Source: Cupriavidus sp. WGlv3 (GTDB lineage Bacteria > Pseudomonadota > Gammaproteobacteria > Burkholderiales > Burkholderiaceae). Taken from it: DNA of 64,000 nt. Within the stretch, counting starts at the first letter, position 1. Each line of letters opens with the position of its first letter. The notes under the pieces are model-generated. The model searched no databases. It was not told where the DNA came from and saw only the letters and a program-made list of their open reading frames with translations. This document shows, piece by piece, positions 12,413-21,810 of this stretch. The stretch lies in contig NZ_JALHRX010000013.1 in the NCBI RefSeq assembly GCF_023952475.1, positions 1 through 64,000 on the forward strand, given 5' to 3'. The position numbers were made by a program, and so were the translations under genes.

Positions 12413-14236
12413 TCAGTTCGGCATGCCCTTGTTGTCCTGCTTGTCCTCGCGGTACTGGCGCTCCAGCTGGTGCAGGCGCGCATCGACCTCCGACAGCGTA
12501 TAGAAATCGCCGTCGCCGGCCTTGCGCGCGATCTGCAGCTGTTCGATGGCGGCCTGGTAGGCGCCATCCATCGCATATTTCTCGGCCAGCGCCTGATGTT
12601 GCTGCAGCCGCTTGCCCTGGCCGGCGTAGGCGCGCGCCAGCATCTCCCACCATTCGCTGCGGCCGGTCTCCTGGCGCGTGCGCTCGCGCAGGAAGCGCAC
12701 CGCTTCGTCATGGCGGCCGGAGCCGATCAGGGTCTCGGCGTAGGCCACCGCCACCGCGTGCGACAGCGGGAAGGCCTTCATCGAAGCGCTGGCCTGCGAC
12801 AGCGCCTCGGGCACGCGGCCCTGCGCGCGCGCCAGTTCCACCGCCATCACGTCGAGCATCGGGCTGCCGGAGCTGGCGCCGGGGATATTGCCGTACAGGC
12901 GGCGGGCTTCGGCCAGTTCCTGTTCGGCCGCCGGATAGCGGCGCAGGCGCTGCTCGACGAATGCCAGCGCGTAGTGCACAGCCGGCGCGCGCAGCGCCGA
13001 CGCCCCGGCCAGTTGCGTGCGCAGCGCCGCGCGCAGGTTCTGCAGGTCGCTCGGCGACGCTTCCTGGATCACGCGGGCACGCATGCGCGCGAACTCGTAC
13101 TCGGGCGTGTTGGGCACCTTGCGCTGGCTGGCATGGCTGACGCGGTCCTGCATGTCGGCGATGCGCTCGGAGGTCAGCGGGTGGGTGCGCACATAGGACG
13201 GCACCGAATTCTCGGCGGTGCCCGCGGCGCGCTGCAGCCGCATGAAGAAATCGGGCATGCCCTGCGGATCGAAGCCCGCCGCGGTCAGGATCTGGAAGCC
13301 GACCCGGTCGGCCTCGCGCTCCGCGCCGCGCGAGAACGACAGCTGGTTGGCAATGGCGGCGCCCTGCCCGCCCATGGCCAGCGCCGCCGCCGCATCCGGG
13401 CTGCGCGTCGCGGCCAGCCCGGCCAGCACCATCGACGCCAGCGCGATCCACATCGACTGGTCCTGCTGGGTGATGCCGCGTGCGATATGCCGCTGCATCA
13501 CGTGGCCGATTTCATGGCCCAGCACCGAGGCCAGCTCGGATTCGGTATCGGACTGCACCAGCAGCCCGGTGTGCACGCCGATATAGCCGCCCGGCAGCGC
13601 AAACGCGTTGATGCTGCGATCGCGCACCGCGAACAGGTCGAAGCCGGTGGCGAAGGTGCCGGCGCCGGTCGAACCGGAGATGTTCTGGCGCCGCGCCGCC
13701 TGCACCAGCCGGTAGCCGAGCGCGTTCAGGTAGTCGGACAGCAGCGGATCGGGCACGTACAGCGGATCGCGCCGGATGTCGCGCATGATGCGGTCGCCCA
13801 GGCGTTTTTCCATGTCGGGAGACAGCGACGCGGTCGACGGGTCGCCGAGGTCCGGCAGTTGCACGCCGCCGGCCTCCACCACCGCGTTGTTGCTGCGCAG
13901 GCCGAACTCGGACTTCTGGCCCGCCTTCACGCTGCGGTTCAGGTTGTCGTAGACCTGGTCCGTCGCCTCGGCCGAGGTGGCCGGCGCCGACGCACGGGGC
14001 GCAGCCACCGGCGTCGCTGGCGCCGCTGCCGGGCGCGGCGTACCCTGTGGCCACGCAGGTGCCGCGAACGTCAGCGCCAGCAGCGCCGCCAGCGGCCGCC
14101 GCCATGGCGCCCAGGCGCCGCCGGCGCGGCGGTGGCTGCCGGCTTCGCGATGTGACGCGGAACTGGCAGGAGCGGCATCCGCCGCGGCGCCACGGCCATA
14201 TGCGGCAGACCTGCGAAGCGATGGGTGTTTTGGCAT
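12413..14236 (-). CDS. BepA-like periplasmic M48 metalloprotease with TPR region
   Basis: A 607-residue secreted protease/chaperone of outer-membrane protein assembly. An unusually long N-terminal region (residues ~1-65) ends in the hydrophobic signal stretch LAALLALTFAAPAWPQ. The zinc site is HEIGHVMQRH near residue 243, followed by the third ligand in a READRVGFQIL motif near 305. The C-terminal half is helical with repeated motifs, compatible with TPRs. E. coli BepA (YfgC) degrades stalled LptD and BamA, and lptD is also in this window (58478). The ATG at 14236 was chosen. An upstream in-frame extension is not conserved in composition. Confidence 0.88.
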   Translation of the reverse strand: MPKHPSLRRSAAYGRGAAADAAPASSASHREAGSHRRAGGAWAPWRRPLAALLALTFAAPAWPQGTPRPAAAPATPVAAPRASAPATSAEATDQVYDNLNRSVKAGQKSEFGLRSNNAVVEAGGVQLPDLGDPSTASLSPDMEKRLGDRIMRDIRRDPLYVPDPLLSDYLNALGYRLVQAARRQNISGSTGAGTFATGFDLFAVRDRSINAFALPGGYIGVHTGLLVQSDTESELASVLGHEIGHVMQRHIARGITQQDQSMWIALASMVLAGLAATRSPDAAAALAMGGQGAAIANQLSFSRGAEREADRVGFQILTAAGFDPQGMPDFFMRLQRAAGTAENSVPSYVRTHPLTSERIADMQDRVSHASQRKVPNTPEYEFARMRARVIQEASPSDLQNLRAALRTQLAGASALRAPAVHYALAFVEQRLRRYPAAEQELAEARRLYGNIPGASSGSPMLDVMAVELARAQGRVPEALSQASASMKAFPLSHAVAVAYAETLIGSGRHDEAVRFLRERTRQETGRSEWWEMLARAYAGQGKRLQQHQALAEKYAMDGAYQAAIEQLQIARKAGDGDFYTLSEVDARLHQLERQYREDKQDNKGMPN

Positions 14237-14354
14237 GTTGCTATGATAGCGGCCTCTCGTGGCCGTTCCCATCGGACGCGTCGGTCGGACCTTTCGGGGC
14301 GACACTGGCGGCACCGGCGGCCCCATGCATGCAGTTCGCCCGAAGCTCTCGATC

Positions 14355-14834
14355 ATGACCCAGCTCACCCATTTCGACACCGCCGGACAAGCCCACATGG
14401 TCGACGTCGGCGACAAGGCCAGCACCCATCGCGTCGCGGTGGCCACCGGCACCATCACCATGCAGCCCGCCACCTTCGCCCTGGTGCGCGACGGCAGCGC
14501 CAAGAAAGGGGACGTGATCGGCATCGCCCGCGTGGCGGCGATCATGGCCACCAAGCGCACCGCCGACCTGATCCCGCTGTGCCATCCGATCGGCCTGACC
14601 AAGGTGGCGGTCGAGTTTGCGCTGGACGAGGCCACCGCCACCGTCGCCTGCACCGTGCGCACCGAGACCCGCGGCCAGACCGGCGTGGAGATGGAGGCAC
14701 TGACCGGGGTGCAGGTCGCGCTGCTGACGATCTACGACATGTGCAAGGCGGTGGACCGCGGCATGGTGATCGGCAATGTGAAGCTGCTGGAGAAGCATGG
14801 CGGCAAATCGGGGGATTGGGTCGCGGCGGGTTGA
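14355..14834 (+). CDS. moaC: Cyclic pyranopterin monophosphate synthase
   Basis: A 159-residue molybdenum-cofactor enzyme converting the MoaA product to cyclic pyranopterin monophosphate. Conserved stretches are [15 protein letters not shown] at the start, [10 protein letters not shown] near 76, [20 protein letters not shown] near 113 and CKAVDRGM with the active-site region. Length matches the family. The start is ATG 14355. The frame opens further upstream, but that part is not MoaC-like. It is divergent from the protease gene and isolated from other moa genes. Confidence 0.96.
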   Translation: MTQLTHFDTAGQAHMVDVGDKASTHRVAVATGTITMQPATFALVRDGSAKKGDVIGIARVAAIMATKRTADLIPLCHPIGLTKVAVEFALDEATATVACTVRTETRGQTGVEMEALTGVQVALLTIYDMCKAVDRGMVIGNVKLLEKHGGKSGDWVAAG

Positions 14835-15067
14835 CACCTGCCGTCGCGGCACGGCTTACGTGATGCCCTCGGTACGCCCGGCGAGGGCGGACGCGGCCTC
14901 TTCTTACGCCATATTCGTTCCCTGGTAATAAAGGTAACGCCGCATTTCCACACGCGCCCTGTCCCACATCCGCGCGCGACAATTTGGTATTCAATATGAT
15001 TGCGGGCCGCCCGGGATCGCGGCCGGCTGACCCTGTCCGCGGCACGCGCGGGGATGAGGTGGATACC

Positions 15068-15502
15068 ATGAACGGGCGCATGCTCTGCCAGATCGCCCTG
15101 GCACTCGCGGCCACTGCCGCCAGTGGCGCCGCCCTTGCCGGGCGGGCCGATCTCCACGATGCCGCCTGGCATGGCGGCGATCTGCGCGACGGCATGGTGA
15201 AGACGCGCACCAGCGTAGGCGTCGGCATCTATCTCGGGCCCGGCGCGTTCTACGGCGGCTACCCCTACGGCTACCCAGCTCCGTACTACTACCCGCCCGC
15301 CGTGGTCACGGTGCCCGCGGCGCCGCCGCAATACATCGAGCAAGGCCCGAACGGCCCGGTGCCGGCCCCCGGCCCAGACGGCGTCATGCCGCAGCAGGGC
15401 TGGTGGTACCACTGCAGCCAGCCTGAAGGCTACTACCCTTACGTCGCATCCTGCCCCGGCGGCTGGCAACGCGTACCGGCACAGCCGCCGGCCAATTCCT
15501 GA
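15068..15502 (+). CDS. Small exported Tyr/Pro/Gly-rich protein
   Basis: A 144-residue protein with a clear signal peptide ([21 protein letters not shown]), then a low-complexity centre rich in Tyr, Pro and Gly (GGYPYGYPAPYYYPP). The C-terminal half has two Cys (WWYHCSQPEGYYPYVASCPGGW). The latter pattern is seen in many small periplasmic or envelope proteins of Burkholderiales, of unknown role. The ATG at 15068 follows GATGAGGTGG. The next gene begins 14 bases after its stop, so they are probably cotranscribed. Confidence 0.8.
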   Translation: MNGRMLCQIALALAATAASGAALAGRADLHDAAWHGGDLRDGMVKTRTSVGVGIYLGPGAFYGGYPYGYPAPYYYPPAVVTVPAAPPQYIEQGPNGPVPAPGPDGVMPQQGWWYHCSQPEGYYPYVASCPGGWQRVPAQPPANS

Positions 15503-15516
15503 CACGGGGTGACACC

Positions 15517-16026
15517 ATGGATGCCCTGATCCGCGCCACGCTGGTCGTGGCCACCCTCGCCCTCGGCGCCTGCGCCGTGCTGCCCTCCGGGCCCAGCGTG
15601 ATGGCGCTGCCGGGCACCGGCAAGAACTTCGACCAGTTCCGCGCCGACGACTACAACTGCCGGCAATTCGCCTTCGGACGCGTCGGCGGGGTGTCTTCGT
15701 CCCAGGCGGCCAACAATGCCGCGCTCGGCAGCGCGGTGGTCGGCACCGCGCTGGGCGCCGCCGCGGGCGCGGCCTTCAACGGTGGCTCGGGTGCGGCGGT
15801 GGGCGCGGGCGTCGGCCTGCTCACGGGGGCGGCGGTCGGCGCCGGCAATGCGCAATACGCCGGCTATGGCACGCAGCAGCAGTACGACGCGGCCTACGTG
15901 CAGTGCATGTACGCCAGCGGCAATCGCGTGCCCGTGCCGGGGCGCGTGGCCGCAGCCCCGGCGCCGCGGTACTACTATCCGCCACCACCGCCGCCGGTCT
16001 ATTACAGCCCGTACCCGTACTACTAG
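15517..16026 (+). CDS. Glycine-zipper outer-membrane lipoprotein
   Basis: A 169-residue predicted lipoprotein. The lipobox LGAC places the lipidated Cys at residue 19. Residues ~65-110 are an Ala/Gly-rich glycine-zipper (VVGTALGAAAGAAF, GAAVGAGVGLL) like the YMGG/Rick_17kDa families. The C-terminus is a Pro/Tyr tail (PPPPPPVYYS). Such zippers form membrane-embedded hairpins or oligomers in the outer membrane. It follows the preceding exported protein in the same direction. Exact function is unknown. Confidence 0.82.
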   Translation: MDALIRATLVVATLALGACAVLPSGPSVMALPGTGKNFDQFRADDYNCRQFAFGRVGGVSSSQAANNAALGSAVVGTALGAAAGAAFNGGSGAAVGAGVGLLTGAAVGAGNAQYAGYGTQQQYDAAYVQCMYASGNRVPVPGRVAAAPAPRYYYPPPPPPVYYSPYPYY

Positions 16027-16027
16027 G

Positions 16028-17845
16028 TCAGTCCCGGCCCAGTTCGGCAAGCCGCCGCGAGCGATCGGCCACCCAGCCGCAGAACGCCTGCGGGCGCTGG
16101 GCCGCCTTCACGCCGCGGCACGCCTGCGCGATCGTCGCGTACTGCGCGGCCTCGTCGCCCAGGTAGTACCAGCGCAGGCGCTCCATCCATTGCCGGCCTT
16201 GCGCGGCATCGCCCGTCAGCGCCAGCAGCCATGCCGTGCGCGCGATCATGGTCGGCGTCGGCAGCAGATGCACCGCCGCGATATGCACGGGCAACAGCGC
16301 CGCGGCATTCTCCGGCGTGATCGCGGCCTGCCCGGCCGCATCGGCCTGCGCATGCTGGCGGAACCAGAAGCGCGGCATCGGCAAGGCGTGGCGGCCTTCG
16401 CTGCTGGCATACTCGCGCGCTTCCGCGCGGCGATAGTCCTGCCACATGGTGCTCAGCACCACTGCGGCCACCGCGACAAACGCGAGCACTAGTCCCCGCG
16501 CCAACGGTAACGGAAGACGCCAGCGCCCGAAGCCGGACGGCTCAAGCCAGCCGAGCATGAAGCAGAACGGCAGGAAGAAATACAGGTAATGCAGCGGGTA
16601 TTCCAGCATCGAATGCGCGCACAGCATCGCCAGCCAGGTCAGCACCAGCACGGTTTGCCTGCGCTCTTCGGCATCGCCATGCCACAAGCGCACCAGCATC
16701 ACGCGCCACAGCCACGCCAGCAGGATCACGGCCACGCCGGCGGTGCCGACGATCCCGGTCTTCGCCAGCAAATCGAGAATCGCGTTGTGAGCGTGCAGGG
16801 ACATCTCGACCTTCACACCGACCTGATCGAGCTGCTGGAATTGCGCCCAGCCGAACTCGCCCCAGCCGACGCCGAACCATGGATGAGCTCGGAACATGGC
16901 GATGGCGTGCGCCCACAGCGCGCCGCGCGCGGAGATCTGGTCTTCGGCTTCGAGCTGGGCGATGGTGTCGAACAGGCGCCAGTCAAAGGCGTGCCCTGCC
17001 GCCTTGATCGTGGGTTGCAGGATCAAAAGCATCGCCACCATGGCAACGGCAGCGACCACGAGCCCAACCGGGCGCTGCATCGGATCCGCTCCGCGGCGCT
17101 CGCCTCGCGCCAGCCACGCTGCGATCATTGCGTAGCTCGCGGCAAGGCCAACATGCAGCACGCCGGTACGCGAGCCGGACAGCACGATACCGCTTTCCAG
17201 CAAGGCCACTGCCGCCAGCCACATCGGAAAGTGCAAACGCCCACGCGAGGCCAGCCACACTGATGCGACCAGTGCCAGACCATGTACGGTGGCCTGGTGG
17301 TTGGGCTGGTTGAGGTTGCCCCAGAGGCGGCGGTTGGTGTCGTAGAAGTAGGTGGAGACTAGGCCGAAGGAGCGGGGTTCCAGGTGGAACAACTGCACCC
17401 ATTGCGACACGGTGCCTAGCAGGCCGGCGATCAGGGCCGCAACGGCGAGGGCGTCACCGGTTTCCGCTTCGCTGCCAGACTGCGTGCTGCGGTACCACCA
17501 TGCGGCAGAGGCCACGGCTGCGCCGAGCGAAAGCGTCAGCACAGTCATCAGGCGGCTGCCGGAAAAGTCGGTGTGTCCCAGGCTCGCGAAGATCAGGCTG
17601 ACGACGACAAGCCATAGGAATAGCAGTGAGATAAGCGGTAGGGATGCAGAGGGGGCGTCGGCCGACATCACCGGCCTGCGGACTGCTTGAAAAGCGACGG
17701 CCGCCACCGCGGCAATGCTGCACAGCGCGGCGGCCCATTCGCCGTAGAACGTCGCTAGCGGCAGTGTGTGCCGGGAGACTAGCAGCGGGATGACGATTGC
17801 TGCGACGAGAACAGCCGACGAGAAGTTTGGCCGGGAAGGCGGCAT
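16028..17845 (-). CDS. PglL/TfpO-type O-oligosaccharyltransferase (Wzy_C family)
   Basis: A 605-residue polytopic inner-membrane protein with about a dozen hydrophobic segments. The motif RRLWGNLNQPNHQAT near residue 175 and HAHNAILDLLAKTGIVG near 350 are typical of PglL/TfpO enzymes, which move lipid-linked glycans onto pilins or other secreted proteins. LEYPLHYLYFFLPFCFMLGW near 412 is also characteristic. The C-terminal ~150 residues form a periplasmic helical region. Its start (ATG 17845) lies 95 bases downstream of the pilin stop, with a terminator between. Glycan ligases (WaaL) share the fold, but the pilin neighbour favours PglL. Confidence 0.87.
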   Translation of the reverse strand: MPPSRPNFSSAVLVAAIVIPLLVSRHTLPLATFYGEWAAALCSIAAVAAVAFQAVRRPVMSADAPSASLPLISLLFLWLVVVSLIFASLGHTDFSGSRLMTVLTLSLGAAVASAAWWYRSTQSGSEAETGDALAVAALIAGLLGTVSQWVQLFHLEPRSFGLVSTYFYDTNRRLWGNLNQPNHQATVHGLALVASVWLASRGRLHFPMWLAAVALLESGIVLSGSRTGVLHVGLAASYAMIAAWLARGERRGADPMQRPVGLVVAAVAMVAMLLILQPTIKAAGHAFDWRLFDTIAQLEAEDQISARGALWAHAIAMFRAHPWFGVGWGEFGWAQFQQLDQVGVKVEMSLHAHNAILDLLAKTGIVGTAGVAVILLAWLWRVMLVRLWHGDAEERRQTVLVLTWLAMLCAHSMLEYPLHYLYFFLPFCFMLGWLEPSGFGRWRLPLPLARGLVLAFVAVAAVVLSTMWQDYRRAEAREYASSEGRHALPMPRFWFRQHAQADAAGQAAITPENAAALLPVHIAAVHLLPTPTMIARTAWLLALTGDAAQGRQWMERLRWYYLGDEAAQYATIAQACRGVKAAQRPQAFCGWVADRSRRLAELGRD

Positions 17846-17892
17846 TGCGGCGCCTGGGTTGGGAAAAGGCGCATGATAGCTTGGGCAATAAA

Positions 17893-17918
17893 GAAAAAGC
17901 GCCCAAAGGCGCTTTTTC
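17893..17918 (-). terminator. Rho-independent terminator of the pilin gene
   Basis: An 11-base stem (GAAAAAGCGCC / GGCGCTTTTTC) with loop CAAA lies between the pilin stop (17941) and the PglL start (17845). The stem is flanked by A/T runs on both strands, so it could act bidirectionally. Confidence 0.85.
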
Positions 17919-17940
17919 CAACAATTTGATACAGTGGTTA

Positions 17941-18420
17941 TTACACGCCCGTTTCTGCCTGAGTGCATACCGGTGCTGCGGCGCGAGCTAGGGTCCAGGT
18001 TATGGTGGCCGAACCTGCAGCAATAGTAGGCGTCATCGTAACTACACAACCGCGGGCAGCTGCGTTTCCGGTGATAGTCAAAACGGGTACGCCACCAACG
18101 GCGGCCAAGGCGGCCGTACCATTAGTCAGAATCATATCCCCTGCACCGTTCAGACCTGCAGTAACGCCAACTTCCGCATACGTGTCGCAAGAGGCGGTTG
18201 CCGCGGCGTTTTCCTGCAGACACTGGGCAATTGCTTGCTTAACAGATGCAGTAGCCGCGATGTTGCCCGACCACCGGCTACGCGTCACATAATCCTGATA
18301 CTGCGGAATCGCAATCGCCGCCAAGATACCAATGATCGCCACCACGATCATCAGTTCGATCAGCGTAAAGCCCTTCTGGACGCGGCGGCCCAGCTTCTTC
18401 AGTTGTTGTACCCGTTGCAT
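17941..18420 (-). CDS. pilA: Type IV major pilin
   Basis: A 159-residue type IVa pilin. The 17-residue basic leader ends in QKG, and PilD would cleave before F+1. Mature [20 protein letters not shown] carries the essential E5 and the hydrophobic assembly helix. Four Cys in the C-terminal globular domain could form the D-region disulfide (GCVVT and VCTQAETGV) plus a second pair (QCLQ and SCDTY). No C-terminal Ser glycosylation residue is seen, unlike Pseudomonas 1244 pilin. It is preceded by a sigma-54 promoter and followed by a terminator and a pglL-type gene. Confidence 0.95.
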   Translation of the reverse strand: MQRVQQLKKLGRRVQKGFTLIELMIVVAIIGILAAIAIPQYQDYVTRSRWSGNIAATASVKQAIAQCLQENAAATASCDTYAEVGVTAGLNGAGDMILTNGTAALAAVGGVPVLTITGNAAARGCVVTMTPTIAAGSATITWTLARAAAPVCTQAETGV

Positions 18421-18489
18421 GATTTGACCCCTCGAAGAGATTTTGGTTAAGCGTTGCACGTCTTCGGTTTCGTGACGCGGGGACGATTG

Positions 18490-18505
18490 AGCAGCAAGTG
18501 TGCCA
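18490..18505 (-). promoter_or_regulatory. Sigma-54 (RpoN) promoter of pilA
   Basis: Read on the minus strand this is TGGCACACTTGCTGCT, against the consensus TGGCACRN4TTGCW: all defined positions match except one (C for T at position 12). The -24 GG and -12 GC dinucleotides have the right spacing. The -12 element lies about 70 bases upstream of the pilA ATG. RpoN/PilR control of pilA is established in other bacteria. Confidence 0.85.
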
Positions 18506-18689
18506 GGCGCATCCCCCATCGGTAGGGGGTGAAAAGCGACAAATTTCGTCACCCGTCGGGGTGAGGCTCGCCGATTGCGCCAAAAATTGTCACCTGGGAC
18601 CGCTACCACAGCCAAGCGCGACAAAAAGTGCGATCACTCACATGAGTTAGTTGGCACGGGCACCGACACGCTCGGCGCCGCGCCCAATG

Positions 18690-18716
18690 AAAAAGGGCGG
18701 CCAGCTGGCCGCCCTT
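18690..18716 (-). terminator. Rho-independent terminator of terC
   Basis: A perfect palindrome (AAGGGCGGCCAG and its complement, 693-716), followed on the minus strand by a T-run, lies 20 bases after the terC stop codon. Confidence 0.85.
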
Positions 18717-18735
18717 CCCGTTTAGGCTGGTGCCG

Positions 18736-19431
18736 TCAGGCGGCCTGTGCCGACCGGCGGCTCAGGAGCTTGCCAATGATCACCACCAGGATCGCGCCGG
18801 CGGCGCCGAAGACCAGGTGGGCGTGGGGCACGTGGATTTCGAACCAGGCGGCGTCGACCGGGTCGCTGACGAGCATTTCGCCGGCGAGGTAGCCGAGCAG
18901 CGCGGCACCCAGCACGATGATGACCGGGAAGCGCTCCATCACTTTGAGCAGGATGGTGCTGCCGAACACGATCAGCGGGATCGACAGGCCCAGGCCGACG
19001 ATCAGCAGCAGCAACTGGCTGCCTTCGGGTCCCTTCTGCGCGGCGGCGGCCACGGCGACCACGTTGTCCAGCGACATCACCAGGTCGGCGATCAGGATGG
19101 TGCGGATCGCGGCCCAGATATTGTCCTTGGCGTCATGGCCGTCATCGTCGTCCTCGCCGGTCAGCAGCTGCACGCCGATGTAGACCAGCAGCACCGCGCC
19201 GATGATCTTCAGGTAGGGCAGGCTCAGCAGCTTGACCGCGGCCACGGTCAATACCACGCGCATGATGATGGCGGCGGCGCTGCCCCAGAAGATGGCTTTC
19301 TTCTGCTGGACCGGCGGCAGGTTGCGCGAGGCGAGCGCGATCACTACCGCGTTGTCGCCGGACAGGACGATATTGGTCAGGATGATCGATCCCAACGCAA
19401 TCCAGAAAGTGGTGGAAGACAGCAGTTCCAC
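18736..19431 (-). CDS. TerC-family integral membrane protein
   Basis: A 231-residue inner-membrane protein with about seven hydrophobic helices. LSGDNAVVIALASR near residue 23 and LIADLVMSLDNVVAVAAAAQ near 115 are the paired intramembrane Asp motifs of TerC/YjbE. The family is linked to metal (Mn) export at the Sec translocon and to tellurite resistance. An acidic cytosolic loop (GEDDDDGHD) sits near residue 92. The start is GTG at 19431, with GAGGAG 8 bases upstream on the minus strand. I looked for a yybP-ykoY riboswitch upstream and did not find one. Confidence 0.92.
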   Translation of the reverse strand: MELLSSTTFWIALGSIILTNIVLSGDNAVVIALASRNLPPVQQKKAIFWGSAAAIIMRVVLTVAAVKLLSLPYLKIIGAVLLVYIGVQLLTGEDDDDGHDAKDNIWAAIRTILIADLVMSLDNVVAVAAAAQKGPEGSQLLLLIVGLGLSIPLIVFGSTILLKVMERFPVIIVLGAALLGYLAGEMLVSDPVDAAWFEIHVPHAHLVFGAAGAILVVIIGKLLSRRSAQAA

Positions 19432-19602
19432 GGGGAGGCTCCTCGAGTTCTATGTGGTGGTGCGCCCCGTCATCCGACGGGATTTTGGATGTCTGAAAGC
19501 GCAGACATGACTGTTTAACGCATCAACCTTTCGATTAGATTTCAATTTTGTAATCTTTGGGTCGAGCGTGGCAGCCGTGCCACTTCGAGGGCCGGAAAAG
19601 AC

Positions 19603-19627
19603 AATGCCCCCGCAGGGCGGGGGCATT
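19603..19627 (-). terminator. Terminator of sucCD
   Basis: Stem AATGCCCCCGC / GCGGGGGCATT, with a modest T-rich tail on the minus strand (GTCTTTT), lies 49 bases after the sucD stop. Confidence 0.7.
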
Positions 19628-19675
19628 TCAAGCCGGGGCCTTCTCCGCAACGCGAAGAAAGCGCTGGACTGCCTG

Positions 19676-20557
19676 TTACAGCATTGCCTTCAGCAGGCGG
19701 CCCATTTCCGACGGGTTCTTGGTCACCTTGATACCGCAGGCTTCCATGATTTCCAGCTTGGCCTGGGCGGTATCGGCACCGCCCGAGATCAGCGCGCCGG
19801 CGTGGCCCATGCGCTTGCCCGGAGGCGCGGTCACGCCAGCGATGAAGCCGACCACCGGCTTCTTCATGTTGTCCTTGATCCAGTGGGCCGCGTTGGCTTC
19901 GTCCGGACCGCCGATCTCACCGATCATGACCACGGCGTCCGTTTCCGGATCGTCGTTGAACATCTTCATCACGTCGATGTGCTTCAGGCCGTTGATGGGG
20001 TCGCCACCGATGCCGACCGCCGACGACTGGCCCAGGCCCAGCGCGGACAGCTGGCCCACGGCTTCGTACGTCAGCGTGCCCGAGCGCGACACCACGCCGA
20101 TGCGGCCCTTCTTGTGGATGTGGCCCGGCATGATGCCGATCTTGATTTCGTCCGGCGTGATCAGGCCCGGGCAGTTCGGTCCCAGCAGCAGGGTCTTCTT
20201 GTTCTCGCGGCGCATGCGGTCCTTGACTTCCATCATGTCGCGCACGGGGATGCCTTCGGTGATGCAGACCACCAGGTCCAGGTCGGCGTCAACGGCTTCC
20301 CAGATCGCGGCAGCGGCGCCTGCGGGCGGCACGTAGATGACCGACACGGTGGCGCCGGTCTGGGCCTTGGCGTCCTTGACGCTGGCGTAGATGGGAATGC
20401 CTTCGAAGTCTTCGCCGGCCTTCTTCGGGTTCACGCCGGCGACGAAGGCGTTCTTGCCGTTGGCGTAGTCGCGGCAGCCACGGGTGTGGAACTGGCCGGT
20501 CTTGCCGGTGATGCCCTGGGTGATGACTTTGGTGTCTTTGTTGATCAGAATCGACAT
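19676..20557 (-). CDS. sucD: Succinyl-CoA ligase, alpha subunit
   Basis: A 293-residue TCA-cycle subunit that binds CoA and carries the phosphohistidine. The N-terminal Rossmann-like CoA-binding region (TKVITQGITGKTGQFHT) and the active-site region GHAGALISGGADTAQAK near residue 245, with the catalytic His in MGHAGA, are diagnostic. Length equals E. coli SucD within a few residues. It follows sucC by 86 bases on the same strand and ends before a terminator. Confidence 0.97.
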   Translation of the reverse strand: MSILINKDTKVITQGITGKTGQFHTRGCRDYANGKNAFVAGVNPKKAGEDFEGIPIYASVKDAKAQTGATVSVIYVPPAGAAAAIWEAVDADLDLVVCITEGIPVRDMMEVKDRMRRENKKTLLLGPNCPGLITPDEIKIGIMPGHIHKKGRIGVVSRSGTLTYEAVGQLSALGLGQSSAVGIGGDPINGLKHIDVMKMFNDDPETDAVVMIGEIGGPDEANAAHWIKDNMKKPVVGFIAGVTAPPGKRMGHAGALISGGADTAQAKLEIMEACGIKVTKNPSEMGRLLKAML

Positions 20558-20643
20558 GCTTTCGTCCTTTGCTTGACTCTGGCAGCGCGGGCTAGGCCAC
20601 GCGCGCTGCCGAAGTTCGCTTGTATTGGGTAACGGCGCCCGGC

Positions 20644-21810
20644 TTACTTGCCGGCGGCGGCAGCCACGACCTTCTGGGCGGCTTCTTCCATCGTGTCCGC
20701 CGAGATGATCGGCAGGCCCGAGTCAGCCAGCATCTTCTTGCCCAGGTCTTCGTTGGTGCCCTTCATGCGCACGACCAGCGGCACCGTCAGGTGCACGGCC
20801 TTGGAAGCCGAGATCACGCCTTCGGCGATCACGTCGCAACGCATGATGCCGCCGAAAATGTTGACCAGGATGGCCTGCACGTTCTTGTTGCTCAGCATCA
20901 GCTTGAAGGCTTCGGTCACCTTCTCGGTGGTGGCACCGCCGCCCACGTCCAGGAAGTTGGCCGGCTCGCCGCCAAACAGCTTGATGGTGTCCATGGTGGC
21001 CATGGCCAGGCCGGCGCCGTTCACCAGGCAGCCGATGTTGCCGTCCAGCGAGATGTAGGCCAGGTCGAACTTCGAGGCTTCGATTTCGTTGGCGTCTTCT
21101 TCATCCAGGTCGCGGTAGGCGACGATTTCCGGATGACGGAACAGCGCGTTCGAGTCGAAGTTGAACTTGGCGTCGAGCGCGATCACCTTGCCGTCGCCGG
21201 TCAGGATCAGCGGGTTGATTTCGGCCAGCGAAGCGTCGGTTTCATAGAACGCCTTGTACAGGCCTTGCAGGGCCTGGCGGGCTTGCGCCACGCTCGCGTC
21301 GGGCACGCCGATCTTGCGGGCGATGTCGTCGGCGTCAGCGTCGGTCAGGCCGGTCGACGGCTCGACGATCAGGGTGTGGATCTTTTCCGGGGAATGGGCA
21401 GCGACTTCCTCGATGTCCATGCCGCCTTCGCTCGATGCCATCAGGGCGATCTTCTGCGACACGCGGTCCACCACCAGCGAAACGTACAGTTCCTTCTTGA
21501 TGTCGGCGCCTTCTTCGATCAGCAGGCGGTTGACCTTCTTGCCTTCCGGACCGGTCTGGTGCGTGACCAGCTGCATGCCCAGGATGTTGGACGCGTAGGT
21601 CTTGACCTCGTCCATGCTCTTGGCAACCTTGACGCCGCCGCCCTTGCCGCGGCCACCCGCGTGGATCTGTGCCTTGACAACCCACACCGGGCCGCCGAGT
21701 TGTTCTGCGGCCTTCAGGGCCTCGTCAACCGAGAACGCGGGGATGCCGCGCGGAACCGGCACATTGTATTTGCGCAGGATTTCCTTGCCTTGATACTCAT
21801 GGATATTCAT
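20644..21810 (-). CDS. sucC: Succinyl-CoA ligase, beta subunit
   Basis: A 388-residue ATP-grasp subunit, the same length as the E. coli enzyme. The start [15 protein letters not shown] is the classic SucC N-terminus. [17 protein letters not shown] near residue 45 is the nucleotide-binding region, and [17 protein letters not shown] near 319 contacts the alpha subunit. Together with SucD it makes ATP or GTP from succinyl-CoA. It is the first gene of a two-gene unit, and the 89 bases upstream separate it from the DUF2889 gene. Confidence 0.97.
   Translation of the reverse strand: MNIHEYQGKEILRKYNVPVPRGIPAFSVDEALKAAEQLGGPVWVVKAQIHAGGRGKGGGVKVAKSMDEVKTYASNILGMQLVTHQTGPEGKKVNRLLIEEGADIKKELYVSLVVDRVSQKIALMASSEGGMDIEEVAAHSPEKIHTLIVEPSTGLTDADADDIARKIGVPDASVAQARQALQGLYKAFYETDASLAEINPLILTGDGKVIALDAKFNFDSNALFRHPEIVAYRDLDEEDANEIEASKFDLAYISLDGNIGCLVNGAGLAMATMDTIKLFGGEPANFLDVGGGATTEKVTEAFKLMLSNKNVQAILVNIFGGIMRCDVIAEGVISASKAVHLTVPLVVRMKGTNEDLGKKMLADSGLPIISADTMEEAAQKVVAAAAGK

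Larger units (their letters stand above)
18421..18735. other. Intergenic region between terC stop and pilA start
   Basis: It holds the pilA leader and sigma-54 promoter (18490-18505) and the terC terminator (18690-18716). I see no further gene in the remaining ~170 bases. Binding sites for a PilR-type activator would be expected upstream of the promoter (18520-18680), but none is obvious. Confidence 0.6.

Noticed and set aside
19432-19560. Possible yybP-ykoY manganese riboswitch before terC
   Set aside because: The conserved core blocks of that riboswitch are not present in the leader; only a simple GAGGAG ribosome site is.
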